Counted from the stretch's first letter, positions 9,077 to 17,492 are shown. The stretch is DNA of 64,000 nt from Clostridium_AM tanneri (GCF_033659955.1 NZ_JARUJP010000003.1:171022-235021); one strand, 5' to 3'. Made by a program: numbers and translations. The notes: generated by a model from the sequence alone, not told the origin.

Positions 9077-9460
9077 ATGATAAGTAAGATTATGCATTTA
9101 AACATAGTGAAGCTAAAACCAGAAGATACTTTAAGTAAGGCTCTAGATATAATGAATGATAATAAAGTGAATGGAGCACCAGTGGCTGATGATAATGGTA
9201 GATTGTTAGGTATTATTGTTAAAGCAGACATATATAGATTTTTAATGGAAGAGGGTCATTATGACACCTGTCCTATTGACTGGGTGATGACAAAAAAGGT
9301 TATCACTGCATTTAAAGGTGAGGACATACTAGATATTGCTAAAAGGCTTAGAGAGAATGAAATAGAAGCTATTCCAATAGTTGACGAAAAAGATAGTATA
9401 GTTGGAATAGTTACTGTTGAAGACATTTTGGATTATATTTTAGAAAAAAACAATAAATAG
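9077..9460 (+). CDS. Tandem CBS domain protein
   Basis: A 127-aa protein made only of two CBS domains (about 1-60 and 68-125), with typical 'VNGAPVADDNGRLLGIIVKADI' and 'IEAIPIVDEKDSIVGIVTVEDI' segments. Paired CBS modules bind adenosine nucleotides and act as energy or ligand sensors. With no catalytic domain attached, the partner cannot be named. It has a strong GGGGGG ribosome site and is followed at once by a terminator shared with the convergent feo operon. Confidence 0.9.
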   Translation: MISKIMHLNIVKLKPEDTLSKALDIMNDNKVNGAPVADDNGRLLGIIVKADIYRFLMEEGHYDTCPIDWVMTKKVITAFKGEDILDIAKRLRENEIEAIPIVDEKDSIVGIVTVEDILDYILEKNNK

Positions 9461-9463
9461 AAG

Positions 9464-9495
9464 AAAACCCTGTCCTATAATTGACAGGGTTTTTC
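9464..9495. terminator. Bidirectional terminator, CBS gene / feo operon
   Basis: The 11-bp stem AAAACCCTGTC / GACAGGGTTTT has a T-run on the plus side and a matching run on the minus side, so it can stop both convergent transcripts. Confidence 0.85.
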
Positions 9496-9505
9496 TGCTA
9501 TTTAA

Positions 9506-9646
9506 TTACTCTTTTTTATATCGAGGACAGTGACTGGTACAAGAGCCACAACTGCAGTCGCCAGAGGCTTTTTTCTTAACATTTTTATATAAAATATATG
9601 CTGCAGATACTACTATAATTGAGGTTATTATTATTTCAACTGACAT
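9506..9646 (-). CDS. FeoB-associated Cys-rich membrane protein
   Basis: A 46-aa protein read on the minus strand. One N-terminal membrane helix (residues 3-20) is followed by a lysine patch and a cysteine cluster, CSCGSCTSHC. This is the arrangement of the FeoB-associated Cys-rich family. A GGAGGTG ribosome site lies seven bases before the ATG, and the gene follows feoB by 19 bp, so it is the third gene of the feo operon. The cysteines may bind iron or a cluster next to the transporter, by inference from family and position. Confidence 0.88.
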   Translation of the reverse strand: MSVEIIITSIIVVSAAYILYKNVKKKASGDCSCGSCTSHCPRYKKE

Positions 9647-9665
9647 TTTAAACACCTCCAGAAGA

Positions 9666-11429
9666 TTAAAAAATTAAGGACCCAATTCTAAATACTATAA
9701 AGGATACAATCCAAGCTAGTCCAAATTGGTAAAGTACAGAAAAGGTAGCCATCTTTGTTCCATATTCCTTTTTCATAGCTGCAACAGCAGATACACAAGG
9801 TGTATACAATAGAACAAATATTAAAAAGGTATAGGCTGAAAGTGGCGTAAAGTGATTTAATAAAGTTGTAGATAAATCCCCACCATAAATTACTCCCATT
9901 GTTCCAAGTACTACTTCTTTAGCCATAAGACCTGTTAGTAATGAAACGGAACTTTGCCAATCGCCAAAACCTAAAGGTGCGAAAATTGGGGCAATGAATT
10001 TTCCTATAGATGATAACATACTGCTATTCATTTCTGTCATACCTGAAAAATTAAAATTAGATAGGAACCAAATGATAACTGACATGGAAAATATTATAGT
10101 TCCCGCTTTCTTTAAAAATCCTTTACCTTTATCCCAAGTATGATCCACAAGATTTTTAAATTCAGGTAATTTATATTCTGGAAGTTCTATAATAAATGGT
10201 TCTTCGTCTTTTTTAAATATAGTATTCTTAAATAAAAGTCCTATAACAAAAGCAGTTACAATTCCTACAGCGTATAGAGATAGTATGATAGTTGCTGCTT
10301 TTTTCGGAAAAAAGGCTGCTACAAAAGCTGCGTAAACGGGAAGTCTTGCATTACAAGACATTAGTGGAGCTAGTAGGGCAGTAAGCTTTCTGTCTCTTTC
10401 GCTCTCTAAAGTTCTGGCAGACATAATACCAGGAACAGAACATCCAAAACTAATTATAAGTGGTATAAAAGCCTTCCCTGAAAGGCCCATTTTTCTCATA
10501 GTCTTATCCATCATAAGCGCTGCTCTTGCCATGTATCCACTATCTTCTATAAAGGATATTCCTAAAAACAGTGCCAGAATAACTGGAAGGAATACTATAA
10601 CAGAACCTACTCCACCTACAATACCATCAATTAACAAAGAGCTAAACCAAGGGCTTGTAGTCGATAACATAGCTTGTAAATAAGGAACTAGGGAATCAGC
10701 TACTAATCCATCCAACATATCTGCCAAAGGTTGTCCTACCCAACTGAAGGTGAATTTAAATATTAACACTAATATTGCAAAGAAAATTGGATAGGCTAGA
10801 AATTTATTAAGTACAATTTTGTCAATTTTTTCTGTAATAGAAGTACTATTATTTTTACTATAGGTTAAAGCCTTATTTAAAACTTTACCTATATAATTGT
10901 AGGTTTCCTTCTCGTTTTGAAAATGAAACTTATTATCAATTGAAGTTTTTAAAAAATTGCTCTTAAAGAGCACTTCTTTCAGTTTATCGATTCCTTTGCC
11001 TTTTGTAGCAACTATAGGAACTATTTTAACATCTAATTCTTTTTCAAGAATAGGGTAGTCTATATTTATACCTTTAGATTCTGCCACATCTATCATATTT
11101 AAAACTAATATAATAGGTTTGTTAAATTCCTTTAACTGAGTTGTAAGGTATAGATTTCTTTCTAGGTTTCCTGCATCTACAATATTTATTATAACGTCTG
11201 CTTCTCCACCAAGTAGGAACTCCTTTGCTACCTTTTCTTCGTTAGAGTATGTATCCATGGCATAAATTCCAGGTAAATCTACAATTTTTAATGAATTATC
11301 TACAAAACCTTCTTTTTTTTCAACAGTTACTCCAGCCCAGTTACCTACGTACTGATTAGAACCTGTTAAGAGATTAAAAAGAGAAGTTTTACCTACATTA
11401 GGATTGCCAAGCAATGCTGCTGTAATCAT
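9666..11429 (-). CDS. feoB: Ferrous iron transporter B
   Basis: A membrane Fe(II) permease with an N-terminal G domain. The 587 aa include the G1 loop GNPNVGKTSLF at the very start, DLPGIY (G3), LNMIDVA (G4) and about eight hydrophobic segments from residue 205 on. The transmembrane Gate motifs with conserved Cys are visible as SFGCSVPGIMSAR and TPCVSAVAAMKKE. It is somewhat shorter than the 660-770 aa of many FeoB proteins. It is co-transcribed with feoA upstream (90-bp gap) under the Fur-type box. Confidence 0.96.
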   Translation of the reverse strand: MITAALLGNPNVGKTSLFNLLTGSNQYVGNWAGVTVEKKEGFVDNSLKIVDLPGIYAMDTYSNEEKVAKEFLLGGEADVIINIVDAGNLERNLYLTTQLKEFNKPIILVLNMIDVAESKGINIDYPILEKELDVKIVPIVATKGKGIDKLKEVLFKSNFLKTSIDNKFHFQNEKETYNYIGKVLNKALTYSKNNSTSITEKIDKIVLNKFLAYPIFFAILVLIFKFTFSWVGQPLADMLDGLVADSLVPYLQAMLSTTSPWFSSLLIDGIVGGVGSVIVFLPVILALFLGISFIEDSGYMARAALMMDKTMRKMGLSGKAFIPLIISFGCSVPGIMSARTLESERDRKLTALLAPLMSCNARLPVYAAFVAAFFPKKAATIILSLYAVGIVTAFVIGLLFKNTIFKKDEEPFIIELPEYKLPEFKNLVDHTWDKGKGFLKKAGTIIFSMSVIIWFLSNFNFSGMTEMNSSMLSSIGKFIAPIFAPLGFGDWQSSVSLLTGLMAKEVVLGTMGVIYGGDLSTTLLNHFTPLSAYTFLIFVLLYTPCVSAVAAMKKEYGTKMATFSVLYQFGLAWIVSFIVFRIGSLIF

Positions 11430-11519
11430 CTTATTCCTCCTGTATAAAATATTTTAAAATAGAGAAGTAAATCTCTAAATTTATGTTTAAGTATTTTTAA
11501 ATTATATAGAAAATAAATT

Positions 11520-11738
11520 CTATTTTATAAATATATTTCTGGCGTCTTTTTTACGGATTGCTAAATTAAATCCTCTTAAGTTTATAATTAGTGGATCACC
11601 AAAGGGAGCAGAAGTCTTTAAGGAAACCTCAGTACCTTCTATACATCCTAATGCCAAAAGTCTTTTAGCTAATTTCTCATCTCCAACAATATTATCTATT
11701 AAAGCTTTTTGTCCTGGTTTTAAATCGCAAATACTCAT
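11520..11738 (-). CDS. feoA: Ferrous iron transport protein A
   Basis: A small SH3-like cytosolic protein that supports FeoB. The 72 aa start at ATG 11738, chosen because a GAGGTGATT site lies directly before it; an upstream in-frame ATG at 11810 falls in the -35 element. The family pattern 'LKPGQKALIDNI', 'LLALGCIEGTEVSL', 'APFGDPLIINLRG', 'LAIRKKDA' is complete. It is the first gene of the feo operon. Confidence 0.93.
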   Translation of the reverse strand: MSICDLKPGQKALIDNIVGDEKLAKRLLALGCIEGTEVSLKTSAPFGDPLIINLRGFNLAIRKKDARNIFIK

Positions 11739-11754
11739 TATAATCACCTCGTAA

Positions 11755-11769
11755 TGAAAATCATTATCA
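11755..11769 (-). promoter_or_regulatory. Fur-type operator of feo operon
   Basis: On the minus strand the box reads TGATAATGATTTTCA. This differs at one base from the 7-1-7 Fur consensus TGATAATNATTATCA. It lies between the -10 and the feoA ribosome site, so iron-bound Fur would block transcription when iron is sufficient. Confidence 0.8.
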
Positions 11770-11781
11770 TTTATTGATTTA

Positions 11782-11810
11782 ATAATAACATTTTTCATTT
11801 CTACTGTCAA
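11782..11810 (-). promoter_or_regulatory. Promoter of feo operon
   Basis: On the minus strand TTGACA (11810-11805) and TATTAT (11787-11782) are separated by 17 bp, a near-consensus vegetative promoter. The Fur box follows immediately. Confidence 0.75.
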
Positions 11811-12018
11811 TGGTTTTTTTGGCAGTTAAAGGTAAGAGAATTTATTTATTAACATTTAGTATTAATAGAGAGTATAATTAATAGTGAAGGCTTTGATAAT
11901 AATGTAAAGTTATACTATAATATGCTCTACAGAATTGCAAAATAATTTATTCTTTCACAGATATACATGAGCGGAATTTTAGTATAATATATATTTAATA
12001 CAAGTAAGGAGGAGTAGA

Positions 12019-12411
12019 ATGTCATCAAAGAGCAGTATTCATAAAAAAGGACAATATATATATAAACCACTAGATAAAAAGCAGTATGGAACAGTAGAAT
12101 TTATTATGGATATATACTATCCAAGAATCAATAATAAAAGCGTCAAAGTGGAAGAAGATGTGCAGCAGGCTGTTATGAGAGCTACAAGTATTTCTTCAGA
12201 AACTATATTAATAGAAAGTAGAATACCTTTAGTCCAAGGAGATTTTATAAATTTTACTTTAACGATAGGTGCAAATCCCTCCTTTTGGTGCTTAGCAAAA
12301 GTGAAAAATGTGGAACAGAAGAATAGTCGGTACCATGCTGATTGTGAATTCATTTCTCTAAATATGAATCAAATAAATTTAATAAAGAACTATTGTATGA
12401 ATAAACATTAA
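12019..12411 (+). CDS. PilZ-like domain protein
   Basis: A 130-aa soluble protein. Residues 55-125 look like a PilZ beta-barrel: 'ATSISSETILIES', 'VQGDFINFTLTIG', 'LAKVKNVEQ' and the closing helix pattern 'YHADCEFISLNMNQINLIKNY'. The canonical RxxxR and D/NxSxxG c-di-GMP-binding motifs are not clear, so it may be a degenerate, non-binding PilZ. A GGAGGAG ribosome site precedes the ATG. No motility or cyclic-dinucleotide enzyme is adjacent. Confidence 0.6.
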   Translation: MSSKSSIHKKGQYIYKPLDKKQYGTVEFIMDIYYPRINNKSVKVEEDVQQAVMRATSISSETILIESRIPLVQGDFINFTLTIGANPSFWCLAKVKNVEQKNSRYHADCEFISLNMNQINLIKNYCMNKH

Positions 12412-12606
12412 AATTATAATTAATATAACCCTGTAAACTTTGCAAAGCTTTTGCATATATTATATTTAATAAGGTAATTGTAAATATAAATCAAGGAATA
12501 AATTCTGCATATATAATAAAACTAATCACATTAAAATGAGATATAATATTAGTTACAAATCAATAGGTAAAGATGAATAAGAGAAATTAACTGTAGTAAA
12601 AAAATG

Positions 12607-12671
12607 ATAAAAGAAAGGTAGGTGAAAAGCCTGATTTTAAGACTATACAGCATTTAAAAGTCAGGCATAAC
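12607..12671 (+). promoter_or_regulatory. Leader with uORF and ribosome-site-sequestering hairpin
   Basis: This has the same design as the leader at 281-340. A block AAAGAAAGG-AGGTGAAAA-CCTGATT carries a GTG uORF (12622-12657, MKSLILRLYSI). The uORF overlaps the left arm GCCTGATTTT (12629-12638) of a hairpin whose right arm AAAAGTCAGGC (12657-12666, one T-G pair) contains the AGG six bases before the HAD start. Inference: translational switch. Confidence 0.45.
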
Positions 12672-13397
12672 ATGATAACAGCAGCGTTTTTTGATATTGA
12701 TGGTACTTTGTACCGAGAGGGATTAATTGCTGAAGTATTCAAAAAGCTAGTTAAGTATGAAATAATACCTTCTGATAGATGGTATAAAGAAGTGAAGCCT
12801 GAATACGATAGATGGGATAAAAGGCAGGGGAATTATGACAACTACCTTTTGAAAATGGCAGATATATATATAGAAGCTATAAAGGGTCTGCATAAATCAC
12901 AAATAGAGTTTATAGCTAAAAATGTAATTTCACAAAAGGGAGATAGGGTATATACTTATACAAGAGACAGAATAAAATGGCATAAGGAAAAAGGACATAA
13001 AATTATAACGGTTTCAGGTAGTCCTATAGAGCTGGTGAGGGAGATGTCCTTTAAGTATGGTTTTGATGATTATAGAGGAGCCATATATGTAATGGATAAA
13101 GAAGATATATATACTGGCGAAGTTGTGCCTATGTGGGATAGTGATAGTAAAAGAAAAGCAATTAACGAACTAGTTAGAAAATATGATATAAATTTAGATG
13201 AAAGTTATGCTTATGGAGATACAGCAGGTGATTTTACAATGTTTCAAATGGTAAAGTATCCGATCTGTGTTAATCCTACAAAGGAAATTCTTCATAAGGT
13301 TTTAGGTGATGATGTTATAAAAGAAAAGATTCAAATAATAGTTGAAAGAAAAGATGTAGTATATAATTTGAAGCCAGAATTTATAAAAAACTTTTAA
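12672..13397 (+). CDS. HAD-superfamily IB hydrolase (SerB-like)
   Basis: A 241-aa phosphatase-type enzyme with all four HAD motifs: FFDIDGTLY (nucleophile Asp8, acid Asp10), TVSGSP (Thr/Ser motif II), the conserved Lys in SKRKA and YGDTAGDFTMF (motif IV). The cap inserted after motif I is helical, as in the IB subfamily that includes phosphoserine phosphatase. The exact substrate (phosphoserine, phospholipid head group or other) cannot be told. Translation appears to depend on the upstream leader hairpin. Confidence 0.85.
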   Translation: MITAAFFDIDGTLYREGLIAEVFKKLVKYEIIPSDRWYKEVKPEYDRWDKRQGNYDNYLLKMADIYIEAIKGLHKSQIEFIAKNVISQKGDRVYTYTRDRIKWHKEKGHKIITVSGSPIELVREMSFKYGFDDYRGAIYVMDKEDIYTGEVVPMWDSDSKRKAINELVRKYDINLDESYAYGDTAGDFTMFQMVKYPICVNPTKEILHKVLGDDVIKEKIQIIVERKDVVYNLKPEFIKNF

Positions 13398-13426
13398 AAC
13401 TGGCATAAGTTTAAATTTTATTTTTA

Positions 13427-13448
13427 TCAATGAAGGGCTTTTCATTGA
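13427..13448 (+). terminator. Hairpin after HAD gene
   Basis: The stem TCAATGAA / TTCATTGA (8 bp) lies 30 bp after the stop codon. There is no T-run, so it is a weak or processed end. Confidence 0.4.
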
Positions 13449-13507
13449 CTATAGAATTAATGCATGTATAATAGAAAATGGTGCTATGATGCCCTGATGA
13501 GTTTTAC

Positions 13508-14224
13508 ATGATTAATTTAGAAAAGAGTGGTAGAGTGATTGAAAGACATAAAAGTATAAATATAAATGAGACAGTATACCATAATTCACTTGAAATAGAA
13601 GGGGATGGCAGCATATTTAAAGATGCTCTGTTTTTCGATTTAGAACATTATATATATAGAAAACCTATATGTGTTGGCGTCTTCGGTTGCTGTTACTTTG
13701 ACGAAAAAGAAAATATGCTTAAGGTTACACAATACATGATTGAAAATAGAAAAGATGTAAAAAGTATATTAATACTGGCAAAAAACTATTTTAAATTAAT
13801 GTCTGATAAGTATGGCAAGAAATATATAATTACTTTCTCAGGAAATAATGATTTTACAGTAATCAATTATCTTTTTCAGAAATATAAAATTGGATACAAT
13901 ATAGAGGAATACTTTAAACATATAGATCTTCAAAAGCAGTATGAAAAAGAAAAAAATGAACCAATAGGCCTAAAAAGTCTTGAGAAACAATTTGATATTT
14001 TAAGAGATAGTGAATTAATAAGTGGCTCAAACCTTGCCAAAACCTTTAGTAAAATCATTAAAGATGAACAGTATATTCACAGAATGCCTGTAGACAAAAA
14101 AGAAAAGATATTATTGTATAATGAACAAGATGTGGTAAGTCTATTTCATATATATGTGAATTGGGGAAATGTGGTGAATAATGCTTTGTTAGAAGATAAC
14201 AAAGTGTTGGAAAATGAAAACTAG
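13508..14224 (+). CDS. RNase H-like DEDD exonuclease domain protein, divergent
   Basis: A 238-aa relative of the protein at 8118-8915. The nuclease signature is retained as FFDLEHYIY (D-x-E), ITFSGNNDFTVI and YNEQDVVSLFHIY, so the acidic set looks intact although overall similarity is low. The ATG at 13508 lacks a good ribosome site, and GTG at 13535 is an alternative. It lies 110 bp behind the HAD gene, beyond a hairpin. The substrate is unknown. Confidence 0.65.
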   Translation: MINLEKSGRVIERHKSININETVYHNSLEIEGDGSIFKDALFFDLEHYIYRKPICVGVFGCCYFDEKENMLKVTQYMIENRKDVKSILILAKNYFKLMSDKYGKKYIITFSGNNDFTVINYLFQKYKIGYNIEEYFKHIDLQKQYEKEKNEPIGLKSLEKQFDILRDSELISGSNLAKTFSKIIKDEQYIHRMPVDKKEKILLYNEQDVVSLFHIYVNWGNVVNNALLEDNKVLENEN

Positions 14225-14235
14225 AGAATACTAGG

Positions 14236-14276
14236 ATTCAGGTGGAGATTTAATCTGCCTGAATTTTATTATTTTT
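14236..14276 (+). terminator. Terminator
   Basis: The stem ATTCAGG / CCTGAAT, with further wobble pairs, is followed by TTTATTATTTTT. Confidence 0.65.
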
Positions 14277-14312
14277 ATACATAAGTTTTTCTTTTAAAGT
14301 TTTAATAAATAA

Positions 14313-14337
14313 GGTATCATATAACTGATACAATACC
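14313..14337 (+). promoter_or_regulatory. Possible autoregulatory operator of the FadR-type gene
   Basis: Nested inverted repeats occur here: GTATCA-6-TGATAC within GGTAT...ATACC, about 35 bp before the regulator start. The sequence is not identical to the two TGGT-N3-ACCA sites of the lactate genes, so binding by this regulator is only a guess. Confidence 0.3.
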
Positions 14338-14370
14338 TAATGTATAGGGTTTGACAAGGAGAATGATTTC

Positions 14371-15063
14371 ATGTTTAGTCCGATAAAAAACACAAAGCTT
14401 TATGAGCAAGTAATAGAACAAATTAAGGATATGATTGCAAAGGGAATACTTAAAAAAGGAGATAAACTACCATCAGAAAGGGAATTAGTAGACCATCTAC
14501 AGGTAAGTAGAACTTCTATCAGAGAAGCTTTAAGAGCACTTCAAATTATGGGGTTAATTGAATGTAGACAGGGGGAAGGAAACTTCATTAGTCAGAGCTT
14601 TGAACACAGTTTTTTTGAACCTCTATCCATTATGTTTATGCTTCAGGAAACTAATCCTGAGGAAATTATTGAAGTTAGAAAGGTAATTGAAGTTGAAACT
14701 GCAGCTATAGCTGCAAAAAAAATAACTGAAGAAGAGTTAGAGAGCCTGGAAATATTGATAAAGGCCTTTAAAAATTCAACAGATGAGAACGATAACGTAA
14801 AAATTGATAAGAAATTTCACTATGAGATAGCACAAGCTTCTAGGAACTTTATAATTCTTAATATACTTAATGCTATATCTTCTCTAATAGATTCTTTTAT
14901 CAAAGATGCAAGAAAAAAAATTCTTACTGACGAAAAAAATAGGGAGGTCTTGGCGATGCAGCATGAAGAGATTTATAATGCTCTTAAAAAAGGTGATTCT
15001 AAGAAAGCTGCAGAGGCTATGCGAAAACATCTAGACTTTGCCAATGAATATATGATCAAATAA
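14371..15063 (+). CDS. FadR/GntR-family regulator, probably of lactate genes
   Basis: A 230-aa transcription factor. The winged helix at about 5-75 has the GntR signature 'LPSERELVDHLQVSRTSIREALRALQIMGLIE', followed by a helical FCD ligand domain (80-225) with the metal-site His pattern 'FHYEIAQAS' and 'HEEIYNALKKGD'. It precedes the lactate oxidation genes, as LctA/LldR-type regulators do, and two TGGT-N3-ACCA sites lie downstream. Lactate is the likely effector, by context only. It has its own strong terminator. Confidence 0.88.
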   Translation: MFSPIKNTKLYEQVIEQIKDMIAKGILKKGDKLPSERELVDHLQVSRTSIREALRALQIMGLIECRQGEGNFISQSFEHSFFEPLSIMFMLQETNPEEIIEVRKVIEVETAAIAAKKITEEELESLEILIKAFKNSTDENDNVKIDKKFHYEIAQASRNFIILNILNAISSLIDSFIKDARKKILTDEKNREVLAMQHEEIYNALKKGDSKKAAEAMRKHLDFANEYMIK

Positions 15064-15072
15064 ATTAGTTAA

Positions 15073-15109
15073 AAAAATCAATCAGTTTATAAACTGATTG
15101 ATTTTTTTG
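15073..15109 (+). terminator. Terminator of regulator gene
   Basis: The stem AAATCAATCAGTTTAT / AAACTGATTGATTT, with little or no loop, is followed by a T-run. Confidence 0.9.
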
Positions 15110-15149
15110 TGGAAATTTAGAGAATTGTATGATAATATAAAATTATCAG

Positions 15150-15160
15150 TGGTAATACCA
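15150..15160 (+). promoter_or_regulatory. FadR-family operator, TGGTAATACCA
   Basis: A perfect TGGTA-N-TACCA palindrome, the core found in FadR/LldR-type operators, lies 110 bp before the truncated lctD-like gene. A sister site precedes the permease. Confidence 0.55.
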
Positions 15161-15269
15161 TGATGTTATAATTAAGCTAAGTTAACATATATATTTTATA
15201 TTTACTTGTTATTTTTAAGATTTTTGAAAATGATTACATTTACTTTTATTGGGGTTGGGGGTAATTAAT

Positions 15270-15596
15270 ATGACATGGAATTTCAAAAAGGAGTATAAAA
15301 AGGTAGATAGAAAAGATTTGGAATTTTTAATGAATTCCTTAGGAATGGATAGAGTCTATGTAACTGATGAGATAAAGGAATATTTCAGTGACCATGACCT
15401 ATGTGGAATAAGTACTTTACCAGAAGTTGTAGTTGAAGCAGTAAACAGGGAAGAAATTTCAGAAATTACGGCATATGCACAGCAACAAAATATACCTATA
15501 GCTGTTAGGGAAGTAGGGGTTAAATCCATAGAGTATTCTGATATAGTTTGCGGAGGAATAATGATAAACTTCAGCACTATAAACAAGGTAAGTTAA
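15270..15596 (+). CDS. Truncated paralogue of the FAD lactate dehydrogenase N-terminus
   Basis: A 108-aa open frame starting at ATG 15270 behind a GGGGG site. It aligns over its whole length with the first roughly 110 residues of the dehydrogenase at 20876 (KDLEFLMNSLGMDRVYV against KDIEFLVSIVGEDRVYV; CGGIMINFSTIN against YGGIMINLTKMN) and then stops. The FAD pyrophosphate loop RGSGTGLVGAS of the full enzyme is replaced by REVGVKSIEYSD, so FAD binding is unlikely. It is either a decayed copy or a small regulatory protein. An operator before it and a strong terminator after it argue that it is still transcribed. Confidence 0.6.
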   Translation: MTWNFKKEYKKVDRKDLEFLMNSLGMDRVYVTDEIKEYFSDHDLCGISTLPEVVVEAVNREEISEITAYAQQQNIPIAVREVGVKSIEYSDIVCGGIMINFSTINKVS

Positions 15597-15616
15597 GTTA
15601 CATTACATACTGTTAA

Positions 15617-15649
15617 AACCAGAGTAAGTTTTTTACTCTGGTTTTTTTA
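15617..15649 (+). terminator. Terminator before the permease
   Basis: The stem AACCAGAGTAA / TTACTCTGGTT is followed by a T-run. It separates the truncated gene from the lactate operon. Confidence 0.9.
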
Positions 15650-15860
15650 CCTATTTCTAAATTTGTTAATGAAATAACCTCTGTATGCTATTTCAATTAA
15701 TTTGGATAAAAAATATAAAAAATTTTAAAAAATAGAAAAAACTATGAAAACGTTATGACCACAAAGATGAAGTGAAAAGTGAAAAATTTAACTTTGATGT
15801 TAACAAAATAACTATTATTTTAATATTAGGAAGATAATGATACTATTTAGCTATGGGAAG

Positions 15861-15871
15861 TGGTAAGACCA
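15861..15871 (+). promoter_or_regulatory. FadR-family operator, TGGTAAGACCA
   Basis: The same TGGT-N3-ACCA core as at 15150, placed 24 bp before the permease start. It would block the lactate operon until the inducer binds the regulator (inference). Confidence 0.55.
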
Positions 15872-15894
15872 TATTACCAAATAGGGGGGTTATT

Positions 15895-17418
15895 ATGAAT
15901 ATGTATTTACTTTTCTTTATAGCATTGCTGCCAGTAGCCTGGCTTATGCTTTCTCTTGGCGCTTTAAAAATGCCGGGACATAAGACTTGTCCAATAGCTT
16001 TATTGGCAACAATAATTCTAGCAATGATAGTATGGAAAATGCCGTTAGGTCAAGCTCTTGGGGCAGGAGCAGAAGGGGCGGCAATGGCTCTATGGCCTAT
16101 TATGATTGTAATTATTGCAGCGGTATTTACCTATAATTTATCATTGCATACTAAGAGTATGGATGTAATAAAAAAGATGATGACTGGTATTACAACAGAC
16201 CAGAGAATACTAGTTCTTATACTTGCTTGGGGATTTGGTGGATTTTTAGAAGCCATAGCAGGTTTTGGAACAGCGGTAGCAATTCCAGCTAGTATAATGG
16301 CAGCACTTGGATTTGACCCAATATTTGCGGCAATTATTTGCTTAATAGCGAATACAACACCTACAGCCTTCGGTGCTATAGGTCTTCCGGTATCAACTCT
16401 TGCTAAGATAGCTAACATAGATGTTACTCAGTTAAGCTACGCAGTCGGTCTTCAGTTAACAATTCTTATCATTATCATACCAATAGTGTTAGTGATGCTT
16501 ACAGGGAAAAGTGTTAAGGCAATAAAGGGCGTTTGGGGAATAGCATTAGTCTCTGGCTTATCCTTTGCCATACCTGAGGTTTTGGCAGCTAAGTATATGG
16601 GCGCAGAACTTCCAGCCATACTGGGCTCAGTAGTATGTATGGCTGCAACAGTAGTTATGGCTAAAGTATTCTATAAAGACACAGCAGCTAAAGATGCTGA
16701 AAAAATATCTATTCAAAGAGGGGTTCTGGCATGGATTCCATTTATCTTAGTTTTCGTATTTATACTGGCAACTAGTTCCTTAGTTCCTATAGTAAATAAA
16801 AATTTAGCATCAGTGCAGACATCAGTGTCATTTTATAGTGGAGAAGGCGGACACCCTTACTCCTTTGCATGGATTGCTAATCCTGGAACAATAATTATTA
16901 TAGCAACTTTTATAGGTGGAATGATACAGGGGGCTAGATTTGGGGAAATAGTCTCTGTACTCTTCCAAACAGTTAAGCAGATGACAAAGTCTGCAATAAC
17001 TATAGTTTCCATAGTGGCACTGGCAAAGGTTATGAGTTACAGCGGAATGATTAAAGCAATAGCTTTAGTGTTAGTATCAGTAACAGGAAGTTTTTACCCT
17101 TTTATAGCTCCAATAATTGGTGCTCTCGGTACCTTTGTTACAGGTAGTGACACATCAGCAAATGTTCTCTTTGGAGGACTTCAAGTGGAAGTAGCAAAGT
17201 CTCTAGGGTTAAATCCATTCTGGCTTGCGGCGGCAAATACCGGTGGAGCTACAGCTGGAAAGATGATATCACCTCAGAGTATTGCTGTTGCAACTGCTGC
17301 AACAGGATTAGCAGGATCAGAAGGAAAAATTTTAAATGCTACTTTAAAGTTTTGTTTAGTTTATGTAGCAGTTTTAGGAATAATAGCATATTTTGCAGGG
17401 CCTATATTTGGATTTTAA
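15895..17418 (+). CDS. lctP: L-lactate permease
   Basis: A membrane lactate/proton symporter of 507 aa with about 12-13 hydrophobic segments. The family hallmarks 'GFLEAIAGFGTAVAIPASI', 'PTAFGAIGLPV' and 'ANTGGATAGKMISPQSIAVA' are all present. The start at ATG 15895 is preferred over an in-frame ATG at 15853, because GGGGGG lies just before it and the earlier one would run through the operator. It is the first gene of a five-gene lactate operon. Confidence 0.95.
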   Translation: MNMYLLFFIALLPVAWLMLSLGALKMPGHKTCPIALLATIILAMIVWKMPLGQALGAGAEGAAMALWPIMIVIIAAVFTYNLSLHTKSMDVIKKMMTGITTDQRILVLILAWGFGGFLEAIAGFGTAVAIPASIMAALGFDPIFAAIICLIANTTPTAFGAIGLPVSTLAKIANIDVTQLSYAVGLQLTILIIIIPIVLVMLTGKSVKAIKGVWGIALVSGLSFAIPEVLAAKYMGAELPAILGSVVCMAATVVMAKVFYKDTAAKDAEKISIQRGVLAWIPFILVFVFILATSSLVPIVNKNLASVQTSVSFYSGEGGHPYSFAWIANPGTIIIIATFIGGMIQGARFGEIVSVLFQTVKQMTKSAITIVSIVALAKVMSYSGMIKAIALVLVSVTGSFYPFIAPIIGALGTFVTGSDTSANVLFGGLQVEVAKSLGLNPFWLAAANTGGATAGKMISPQSIAVATAATGLAGSEGKILNATLKFCLVYVAVLGIIAYFAGPIFGF

Positions 17419-17492
17419 CCAAGTTAAATAAAAACTTAAACCCTATAGAGAGTTAATATAAGACTAAATAATAAAGCTTAGGAGGAGTTAAA

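Noticed and set aside
11739..11810. Longer FeoA with 24 extra N-terminal residues
   Set aside because: The extension would cover the -35, -10 and Fur box; the internal ATG has a proper ribosome site and the family start.
15853..15894. Longer permease start at ATG 15853
   Set aside because: It would translate across the operator and has no ribosome site; ATG 15895 follows GGGGGG.
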